Below, in pieces: positions 16,303 to 24,280 of a stretch of 43,817 nucleotides of DNA. The DNA is from Lentisphaerota bacterium. Its GTDB lineage: Bacteria; Verrucomicrobiota; Kiritimatiellia; RFP12; UBA1067. The translations under genes and the position numbers were made by a program. Numbering within the stretch: position 1 is the first letter of the stretch; every line of letters begins with the position of its first letter. The notes under the pieces were generated by a model. It was not told the origin of the DNA, did not search any database, and worked only from the letters and a program-made list of their open reading frames with translations. The DNA is taken from the NCBI GenBank assembly GCA_015061665.1, contig SUWC01000020.1, positions 1-43,817 on the forward strand. The letters run 5' to 3'.

Positions 16303-19300
16303 ATGAAAAGTCTATCTTCATTTAGGTTTCTGGTGTCCGCGGCGGCAACGATGCTCGCGCTTGCGGCTGTTGCAAAACCGAGGCTGTTCGTGCTGACGGA
16401 CCTCGCCAACGAGCCGGACGACGAGGAGTCGCTTGTGCGGCTTCTCGTCTACTCAAACGAGTTCGACATCGAGGGACTTGTCGCGACGACGTCTTGCTAC
16501 CTCAAGAAAGGACCTCGCGAAGACCTGCTGCGCAAGGCGATTGACGCCTACGCCGAAGTGCGCGGGAACCTCGCCGTCCACGCGAAGGGATATCCGACCG
16601 CGGACGCTCTCAGGCAAGTGACGGCGAGCGGGCAGCCCGGCTACGGCATGACAAGCGTGGACGCCGCGACGCCCGGTTCGAAGCTTCTCGCGAAGGCGAT
16701 AATGAAAAAGGACGAGCGTCCGCTTTGGGTGACCGTCTGGGGCGGTGCTAATACGCTCCTTCGCGCGCTCAGGGACGCTAAGGCGCAGAACGGCGAGGCC
16801 GAGTTTAGGAAGGCGCTGGGACGGCTGAAGGTCTACGAGATATCGGACCAGGACGACGCCTCTGCCGTGGCGCGGCGAGAGTTTCCTGAAATCGAGCATA
16901 TCGTCGACCCGTGTCCTGCAGGCGACAACCGCACATACGGCGCGGCGACATGGCGCGGAATTTCAGGCGATCTGCACGGTCGCGAGAGGTTTCACCTCCC
17001 GCATCGCGCACTTGTAGAGAACAGGTGGCTTGAGGAGAACATCCGCTCAAAGGGTCCGCTCGGAAAATGCTACCCGCCGTGGAAGTATTTTATGGAAGGC
17101 GATACGCCGTCCTGGCTGGGGCTTGTCGACAACGGGCTTCGCTGGGACGTCTCCCCCGCGTACGGCGGATGGGGCGGACGCTACGAGTGGCGCACCCCGA
17201 AAGGCGAGACGCATCCTGTCTGGGCGACGCCAGAGGAGAAGGATGTGATTGGCCACCACCGCATCGGCGGCAACTCGATCACGCGCTGGCGCGAGGAGTA
17301 CCAGCTCGACTTCGCCGCGCGCATGATATGGTCCGTGACTCCCGACTACAAGGGCGCGAACCACAATCCCGTCGCAGTGATTAATGGCGACGCTAGCAAG
17401 AATGTTGTGCGCCTGAAAGCGCCCGGCGGCGGCAAGGTTGCGCTATCCGCAGAGGGTTCGTCCGATCCGGACGGCGACAGCCTGAAGTACGAATGGATCG
17501 TCTACGAGGAGGCGAGCACTGTCAAGGGCGCGCGCATCGAGGCGCATGGCGCGACGGCGACACTCGATGTGCTTGGTGTGCCCTATGACGCGAAGGGCGA
17601 GGTCCACGTTATCCTGCGCGTGCGCGACAGTGGCTCGCCCGCCATGTTCGCCTACAGGCGCATCGTCGTCGAAGTCGTGCCGTTCGACATTTCGGCGGCA
17701 GGTCCGACGAAGTACGAGCTTCTCTACGACAGGCCTGCGCAGAACTGGAACGAGGCGCTGCCGGTCGGCGGCGGATGCGTCGGCGCAATGGTGTTCGGCG
17801 GGACGGCGCGGGAGGAGCTCGCCCTTAACGAGGACACGATATGGGGCGGCTCTCCCAACGAGAACGCCAACCCCGCGCTGGGACCGGCGCTGCCGAAAGC
17901 GCGGGAGGCGATATTCAACGGGGACTTCAAGGGCGCGGACAGGTTGCTGCCGCGCTCTTTCAATGACGGGATGCCATACCAGACGCCCGGCTCGCTTATG
18001 ATGGATTTCGAAGGCGTCGGCGAAGTTGTCTCGGACTACGTGCGGAACCTTTCACTCGACGACGCTGTCGCGTCCGTCGCGTTTTCGTCCGGCGGCACGC
18101 GCCACGAGCGTGAATACTTCACACCGCTCGGGAAGGGGTGCGCCGTGGCGCGGTTCCGGTCCGGCGCAACGGCTTCGCTCTCGTTCGCGATGTCCTTCAA
18201 GAAGGCGCACAAGGATGCCGCAGTCGAGGCGAAAGGCGATGTGCTTGCGCTTCGCAGCAAGACTTCCTCGCACGAGGGCGTCGAGGGCAAGGTTCGCTAC
18301 ACCGTTCTCGTCAAGGCCGTCCCGCGCGGGGGCGATTGCGTCGCCGAGGATGGTCGGCTGAGAGTCGTCGGCGCGGATTCCGCAGACGTCTATATCGCCA
18401 TCGGCACGAACTTCCGGCGCTACGACGACATATCCGGAGATGCCGACGCGGTGGCGCGTGCGCGTCTGGACGAGGCACTCGCCGCAGGCGCGGAGAAGCT
18501 GCGCGCAGATCACGTCGCTGCGTATCGCGAACAGGCCGACAGGTGCACACTAGATCTCGGGCCGGACCGTTTCCCAGGCAAGCCGACGGACCGGCGCCTC
18601 GCAGACTTCGCCAAGGCGGACGACCCGTGGTTCGCCGCGCTTTATTTCCGTTTCGGACGATATCTGCTGATTTCCTCGTCACAGCCGGGGACCCAGCCGG
18701 CGAACCTGCAGGGGATATGGAATCACGAGCTTGTACCGGCGTGGGACTCGAAATACACGACCAACATCAACCTCGAGATGAACTACTGGCCGAGCGAGGT
18801 GGCAAACCTCTCCGCCCTCAACGAGCCGCTCTTCAGGCTGATACGCGAGGTATCCGCGACAGGCGGGAGGACGGCGCGCGACATATACGGCGCGAAGGGC
18901 TGGGTGCTCCACCACAATACGGACATCTGGCGCATATCGGGCACGGTCGGACGCGGCACGGACGGATTCTGGCCGACGGGCGGCGGATGGCTTGCAACGC
19001 ATCTCTGGGAGCATTGGCTCTACACGCGCGACCGCAATTTCCTGAAGGAGGCGTATCCGGTTATCAAAGGTTCAGCGGAGTTCTTCGATTCAGTTGCGGT
19101 GAAGAATCCAAAGAGCGGGAAACTCACGATCTGTCCGACAATCTCACCCGAGAACAGGCCGAAGGGCAGGGCGAACCAGCTAGCCGCCTCGGCTACGATG
19201 GACAGCGCGATTGTGCGCGACGTGTGGTGCGCGGCGGTCGAAGCCGCCAAAGAGCTCGGCGTCGACGTTGATTTCGCGGCGCACCTCGCGCGGCGTATTC

Positions 19301-22300
19301 CCGATCTTGAACCTTATCAAATCGGCCGGTTTGGACAGTTGCAGGAGTGGGGGCCTGACGACCTGGATGATCCGAACGACCGCCACCGCCACGTTTCGCA
19401 TCTCTACGGGCTTTACCCATCGGCGCAGATAACGCCCGACACACCGGAGCTGTTCAACGCCGCCCGAGTTTCACTGGAACACCGTGGCGACCGTTCGACG
19501 GGCTGGGCGATGGGATGGCGAGTCTGCCTTTGGGCTAGACTTCTCGATGGCGACAGGGCGCTCAAGCTCATAAGAGACCAGCTGTCACCCTTGAAGCGCG
19601 TGAGGGGCAGGAGCGGTATTCGATACGAAGGTGGCGGGACGTATCCAAACCTCCTTGATGCCCATCCGCCGTTCCAGATCGATGGCAACTTCGGCTGCAC
19701 TGCGGGAATCGCCGAGATGCTGATGCAGTCTCACCGCGGCAAAATAGACTTGTTGCCGGCGCTGCCCAAGGCGTGGCGGCGCGAGGGACGCGTCAAGGGG
19801 TTTCGCGCGCGCGGCGGATATGAAGTCGACTTCTCGTGGCGTGACGGAACAATCGTGTACAGCGACGTGCGCAAGGTGTCCGGCGACGCCGCGCCGCTGG
19901 ACTCGCGGACGCGTTGGTACTCCAGATGCACTGGCGAGGACGGGACGGTCATGGAAGCGCGCGACGTGGAGCTGCCGCACAGCTGGGGTGGATGCTGGGG
20001 AATGCGCGGACACCGGCACGGCAATCTGCACGGCTCGGCGCTCTATACGACACGCTTCGCGGCGAGACGCGAGAAGGGGCGTCGCGCGTTTCTCGTCTTC
20101 GAGGGCGCGGGGCAGTACCTCACTGTCGTTCTCAACGGCAAGCGCCTTTGCCGTCGCGAGCCCGCAGGGCGACTCGTCACACATGTCGATGTCACCGACG
20201 CCCTTTCTGAAGACGGCGACAACTTCCTTTCCGTAACATGCGATCATCCGTCGGGGATTCGCGACATGCCGTGGATATGCGGTGGATGCTCCAAGGAGAA
20301 TGGATTCTGCGAGGGACCCGAACCGCTCGGGCTCTTCCGTCCGGTGCATTTCATCACGACGGATGAAGTGCGCTTCGTGCCTTTCGGCCTGCACGTCTGG
20401 AATTCTGACGACATGAAGACTGTCTATGCCGATGTCGAGATCGCTAACGACGGTAGTGAAGATGCGGGGCGGACGCTCAAGGTGTCGTGCGACGAACTTG
20501 GTGTGTCTGAAAGTCGTCCGCTGTCGGTCGGGTCGGGCGAGAGCAAAAAAATCCGTTTCGAATTTCATCCAAACGCGCTCACATCTTGGTCCGCGGAGAC
20601 GCCAAAGCTCTATACGTTCGCTGCGACGCTTGTCGACGCCGCCGGGCGCGTACGTACGTCCGATAAGGCGACGACGGGCTTTCGTTCAATACGCTGGCCG
20701 CGTCCGGGAAGTGCGGAGCATCGTTTTCTCGTGAATGGAAGCCCTGTGTTCATCCACGGTACGTGCGAGAGCGACCACAGGTTCGGCTCTAGCATGGCGT
20801 TTGGGGCGGAGGAGATCGCCGCGCGCGCGGGGTTGGTGCAGAAGCTCGGTTTCAATGCGTTTCGCGACGGACACGAGCCGCATGACCTGCGCTATTCGAG
20901 ACAGTGGGACAGGCGCGGCATCTACTGGTGGCCGCAGTTCGGCACGCGCGTCTGGTTCGACACGCCTGAATTCCGCCGCAACTACAAGAAGATGCTTGTC
21001 GAGTGGGTGCGCGAAAGGCGCAATTCGCCGTCCATCGTCCTCTGGGGGCTGCAGAACGAATCGGCTCTGCCTGAAGATTTCGCGCGCGAGTGCCGCGATC
21101 TCATAAGGCGACTCGATCCGCTGTGTGGCGAGGAGGGGCGTCTTGTCACGACATGCAACGGCGGACGTGGCGCGGACTGGAACGTGGTCCAGAACTGGAG
21201 CGGGACTTACGGAGGCGATCTTTTCCGCTACGGCGCCGAGCTTTCGGGCGAGAAGCAGCTTCTGAACGGGGAGTACGGCGCGTGGCGGCATCTCGGGGTC
21301 CATTCAGACCCGGACGCGCGCTTTGACAGAAATGGTCCGTGGAGCGAGGAGCATGCCGCGCAGATACTTCATCAGAAGCTCATGCAGGCGTGGGCTGCGC
21401 GCGACAAGGTGTGCGGCCAGTTTCTATGGACTCTCTTTTCGCACGAAAACCCCGGGCGCGTCAACCAGTGGGAGAGCTGCAGTGTGCTCGGCCGCGTGGG
21501 GCCGATAAACCACAAGGGTCCGCTCACTCTCTGGGGCGAGCGCACGGAGGCGTACTATCTCTACCTTGCGTACGGGGCGCTTCTGAAGACGGGCGGACTG
21601 GACGCCTGGATGAAGCGTCCGCTTAGCGACATGCTCTCCGAAGGCCGCCGCCTCGCAGACGGCGAGGGGGTCGTTCCTGCGAAACTCTCTTCAGCGGTCG
21701 AGAGCGGACGCAAGTATGTCTGGCGCGTGAACTGCGGTGGTGACGAGACGGTCGACTCGTGCGGGAACAGGTGGCTGGCGGACGGCACGGGCTTTTCGGA
21801 GTCGTGGGCCCAGGACGGGGCTTTCGCGTCTGACGGGCTTGATCCGCTGCTGGCGAGTTCAGGCGAAATCGCGCGCGGCGTGCGCAACGCGTCGCAGTCC
21901 GACCAGGAGCTTTTCTCAACATATCGTTTTGGACGCGACAGGTTGAAATACCGCTTCAGCATCGCACCGCTTCAAAAGTGCCGCGTCGAAGCGTATTTTG
22001 TCGAGCCCGGGTCTTATGGACGCATGTTTGATGTCGCGATAAACGGCAGAATGGTTGAAGAGCGGTTTGAAATGCCGGGCGCGTTTGCCGAAAGGTGCGT
22101 CATGCGTCGCGTCTGGGAGGCGCGCGCCGATGCAGCCGGCATTGTTGAGGTCGCATTCCCGCGCGTTCAAGTAAACCAGGCCGTGGTGTCGGCAATTGCC
22201 GTTTCGGTTGATGCAGGCGAGGTAGCAAGCGTGCCCGCCGGTGTCTCAGGGTATCCGTCCGCAGCGGGTACGACGTGGCGCGAACTGCGCAGACGGGAAA

Positions 22301-22572
22301 TGAAGGGCGGCGACGCGGGCAAGACTGAACTTCCGGCTCCGTTTGCTGGCGGAACCATCTCGATCGGAGTCGCTGGAGACTATGCACTAGCGCTGGATGT
22401 GCCGGCGGGTACACCGGATGGACGCCGCAAGTGGCGGCTTTCGTCTGCCGCCGACGGGCGCCTCGTCGCGGAGGGTGCCCTTAATGTCGCCAAAGGCGCC
22501 AAGAAGGCGATTGCGCCCGTAGGCGGGTTTGTAAATGCAGGCGATTATGTCCTGACAATTGAAAGACAGTAA
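16303..22572 (+). CDS. Four-part fusion: DUF1593 hydrolase, GH95, GH2 and malectin-like domain
   Basis: A 2089-residue secreted protein. The ATG at 16303 is preferred over 16291 because it gives a clean signal peptide (MKSLSSFRFLVSAAATMLAL) and because 16291 lies inside the predicted -10. Domains in order: DUF1593/Sde182 nucleoside-hydrolase-like (about 25-350, TDLANEPDDEESLVRLL), its PKD-like C-terminal part (about 355-460), GH95 (about 465-1190), GH2 (about 1200-1785), and a malectin-like carbohydrate-binding region plus beta tail (about 1800-2089). GH95 residues present: N821 and N823 in TNINLEMNYW, acid E950 in SPEN, and D1127 in IDGNFG. GH2 residues present: acid/base E1586 in LQNES and nucleophile E1657 in NGEYG. 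All three catalytic parts therefore look active. GH95 members are alpha-1,2-L-fucosidases or alpha-galactosidases; the GH2 part is probably a beta-galactosidase. Together they could remove a fucose-galactose branch stepwise (inference). Confidence 0.92.
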   Translation: MKSLSSFRFLVSAAATMLALAAVAKPRLFVLTDLANEPDDEESLVRLLVYSNEFDIEGLVATTSCYLKKGPREDLLRKAIDAYAEVRGNLAVHAKGYPTADALRQVTASGQPGYGMTSVDAATPGSKLLAKAIMKKDERPLWVTVWGGANTLLRALRDAKAQNGEAEFRKALGRLKVYEISDQDDASAVARREFPEIEHIVDPCPAGDNRTYGAATWRGISGDLHGRERFHLPHRALVENRWLEENIRSKGPLGKCYPPWKYFMEGDTPSWLGLVDNGLRWDVSPAYGGWGGRYEWRTPKGETHPVWATPEEKDVIGHHRIGGNSITRWREEYQLDFAARMIWSVTPDYKGANHNPVAVINGDASKNVVRLKAPGGGKVALSAEGSSDPDGDSLKYEWIVYEEASTVKGARIEAHGATATLDVLGVPYDAKGEVHVILRVRDSGSPAMFAYRRIVVEVVPFDISAAGPTKYELLYDRPAQNWNEALPVGGGCVGAMVFGGTAREELALNEDTIWGGSPNENANPALGPALPKAREAIFNGDFKGADRLLPRSFNDGMPYQTPGSLMMDFEGVGEVVSDYVRNLSLDDAVASVAFSSGGTRHEREYFTPLGKGCAVARFRSGATASLSFAMSFKKAHKDAAVEAKGDVLALRSKTSSHEGVEGKVRYTVLVKAVPRGGDCVAEDGRLRVVGADSADVYIAIGTNFRRYDDISGDADAVARARLDEALAAGAEKLRADHVAAYREQADRCTLDLGPDRFPGKPTDRRLADFAKADDPWFAALYFRFGRYLLISSSQPGTQPANLQGIWNHELVPAWDSKYTTNINLEMNYWPSEVANLSALNEPLFRLIREVSATGGRTARDIYGAKGWVLHHNTDIWRISGTVGRGTDGFWPTGGGWLATHLWEHWLYTRDRNFLKEAYPVIKGSAEFFDSVAVKNPKSGKLTICPTISPENRPKGRANQLAASATMDSAIVRDVWCAAVEAAKELGVDVDFAAHLARRIPDLEPYQIGRFGQLQEWGPDDLDDPNDRHRHVSHLYGLYPSAQITPDTPELFNAARVSLEHRGDRSTGWAMGWRVCLWARLLDGDRALKLIRDQLSPLKRVRGRSGIRYEGGGTYPNLLDAHPPFQIDGNFGCTAGIAEMLMQSHRGKIDLLPALPKAWRREGRVKGFRARGGYEVDFSWRDGTIVYSDVRKVSGDAAPLDSRTRWYSRCTGEDGTVMEARDVELPHSWGGCWGMRGHRHGNLHGSALYTTRFAARREKGRRAFLVFEGAGQYLTVVLNGKRLCRREPAGRLVTHVDVTDALSEDGDNFLSVTCDHPSGIRDMPWICGGCSKENGFCEGPEPLGLFRPVHFITTDEVRFVPFGLHVWNSDDMKTVYADVEIANDGSEDAGRTLKVSCDELGVSESRPLSVGSGESKKIRFEFHPNALTSWSAETPKLYTFAATLVDAAGRVRTSDKATTGFRSIRWPRPGSAEHRFLVNGSPVFIHGTCESDHRFGSSMAFGAEEIAARAGLVQKLGFNAFRDGHEPHDLRYSRQWDRRGIYWWPQFGTRVWFDTPEFRRNYKKMLVEWVRERRNSPSIVLWGLQNESALPEDFARECRDLIRRLDPLCGEEGRLVTTCNGGRGADWNVVQNWSGTYGGDLFRYGAELSGEKQLLNGEYGAWRHLGVHSDPDARFDRNGPWSEEHAAQILHQKLMQAWAARDKVCGQFLWTLFSHENPGRVNQWESCSVLGRVGPINHKGPLTLWGERTEAYYLYLAYGALLKTGGLDAWMKRPLSDMLSEGRRLADGEGVVPAKLSSAVESGRKYVWRVNCGGDETVDSCGNRWLADGTGFSESWAQDGAFASDGLDPLLASSGEIARGVRNASQSDQELFSTYRFGRDRLKYRFSIAPLQKCRVEAYFVEPGSYGRMFDVAINGRMVEERFEMPGAFAERCVMRRVWEARADAAGIVEVAFPRVQVNQAVVSAIAVSVDAGEVASVPAGVSGYPSAAGTTWRELRRREMKGGDAGKTELPAPFAGGTISIGVAGDYALALDVPAGTPDGRRKWRLSSAADGRLVAEGALNVAKGAKKAIAPVGGFVNAGDYVLTIERQ

Positions 22573-22584
22573 AGGTATGAAACC

Positions 22585-24270
22585 ATGAACGCCATTAAAG
22601 CGATAGCTGCAGTTGCGGTTTGCGCCGCTTTGCTTCCACTCTCTGCCGGGCAGAGGTTCGACGTGCTTCTCAATATGGTGCATGACAACCCGGGCGAAGC
22701 GCCGTGGATTACGCCGTACAAGGACCCCGCGGCACTGAAGCGGTTGGGCTACACCGGCGAGGTCGTGAAGATGGAGCCTCAGTGCGGGCTTACATTCGAC
22801 CATTACGCCCCAGGGGTGGTGCGCCAGCAGAGCGAAGAGCGCATTTGGATCGAGCGCAAGGCTGCGGAGTTCCGCAAGTTTCTTGCAATCGCGAAAAAGA
22901 GCGGCATGCCCGTCTATCCTCACCTCGACATGCTCGTCGTCCCGAAAAGCGTCATGGACGCCTTTGGCGGCGAGATGAAGGGGTCGAAGTGTCGTCTTAC
23001 CATAGCAAAGCCGCGCACGCAGGAGATCGTGCGCGCACAGCTCGACGAGCTGTTCTGGCGATACCCCGACCTCGGCGGAATAGTTGTGCGCTTTGGCGAG
23101 ACGTATCTCCACGATACGCCATTCCACGTCGGCGGCAGGCCGGTGCACAATCCGGCGGACCACGAGAAGCTCATAAACCTCCTGCGCGAGGAGGTGTGCG
23201 TGAAGCGCGGCAAGAAGGTCTTCTACCGCACTTGGGACTTCGGACAGCTTCACACGCAGCCGAAGCTGTACCATGCGGCGTTCGACCGCGTCGAGCCCCA
23301 CACGAATCTCTACATTTCGGTCAAGCACACGAACTACGACTTCTGCCGCGGCAAGCCGTTCAATACGACGCTTGGACTCGGACGCGTGCAGCAGATCGTC
23401 GAAGTTTCCGTCAACCAGGGTGGGCTCTACGGCAAGAACGCCTATCCGTACTATTTCGCCAAAGGCGTGATCGACGGATTCAACGACATGCCGAGTGCGT
23501 CGCGGCGCGGTGTGCGTTCGCTCTTGGGCGACGAAAAGGTGCGAGGGCTGTGGCTCTGGACATGGGGCGACGGATGGAAGGGACCGTACTTCGACAACGA
23601 GATGTGGATGGATCTAAACGAGGCTGTCCTGCGTGGCTTTGCGCTGCATCCGGAGAGGAGAGAAGAGGCGCTGTTCATGTCCGCCGCGAAAGAGCGGTTC
23701 GGCCTTTCGGACGCCGACGCGCGGAAGTTCAGGCAGTTCTGTCTCCTTACCGAGGACGCAGTCTACAAGGGTCAGCATACTTCGCTCGCGCATATCCCGA
23801 ACCAGGAGTGGTGGTGCCGCGACCATTTCTTCTGCTCGGTGGATCTTGCGCCGGCTCTGAAGGCCGGCAGGCTCAAGGCCGTGCTGGACGAAAAGCGAGA
23901 GGCTGTTGGCCTATGGCGTGAGCTTGAGAGGAGAATCGGCGAAATACATTTCAGCGACGCGGCGGACGAAGAGTTCGCGCGCGTGTCGACGACATACGGA
24001 CGCATCAAGTACGAGATATCGGAGATCATCTGGCGGATATGCGGACGACTCGCGGAGGAGCGCGTCGAGAAGCGTCCGCTGACGAAGGAAGAGGCCACGG
24101 CGTTTCTTGCGGAGTTCGACGGCAAGTGGGGCGAGTGGGAAGCTCTCAAAGCGTCGTCGCCGTGCTGTCCGACGTTGTACCAGATACGCTGCTCAGTCCA
24201 GCACTATGTGTCCGCGCCTCTCTTCGGCACGGTAATAGACCGCCTGCGCAAAATTTCAACAGACAAATGA
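22585..24270 (+). CDS. GH67-like putative glycosidase, family uncertain
   Basis: A 561-residue protein with signal peptide MNAIKAIAAVAVCAALLPLS. The fold appears to be a TIM barrel with strand-end motifs such as VYPHLDMLVVP, GGIVVRFGETY, VFYRTWDFGQ and IVEVSVNQGGLYGKNAYPYY. These recall the barrel of GH67 alpha-glucuronidases and related unassigned families. The last is close to the family's ExQxxxEYxGKGxxPxY segment, but the key acidic positions differ (VSVNQGG). Further on, LWLWTWGDGW is a likely substrate-pocket strand, followed by a helical C-terminal region. The substrate is unknown; a uronic-acid or pectin-derived sugar would fit the neighbours. It starts 12 bases after the fusion gene and ends 10 bases before GH127, so the three are surely one operon. 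Confidence 0.65.
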   Translation: MNAIKAIAAVAVCAALLPLSAGQRFDVLLNMVHDNPGEAPWITPYKDPAALKRLGYTGEVVKMEPQCGLTFDHYAPGVVRQQSEERIWIERKAAEFRKFLAIAKKSGMPVYPHLDMLVVPKSVMDAFGGEMKGSKCRLTIAKPRTQEIVRAQLDELFWRYPDLGGIVVRFGETYLHDTPFHVGGRPVHNPADHEKLINLLREEVCVKRGKKVFYRTWDFGQLHTQPKLYHAAFDRVEPHTNLYISVKHTNYDFCRGKPFNTTLGLGRVQQIVEVSVNQGGLYGKNAYPYYFAKGVIDGFNDMPSASRRGVRSLLGDEKVRGLWLWTWGDGWKGPYFDNEMWMDLNEAVLRGFALHPERREEALFMSAAKERFGLSDADARKFRQFCLLTEDAVYKGQHTSLAHIPNQEWWCRDHFFCSVDLAPALKAGRLKAVLDEKREAVGLWRELERRIGEIHFSDAADEEFARVSTTYGRIKYEISEIIWRICGRLAEERVEKRPLTKEEATAFLAEFDGKWGEWEALKASSPCCPTLYQIRCSVQHYVSAPLFGTVIDRLRKISTDK

Positions 24271-24280
24271 AAGGATAAGC

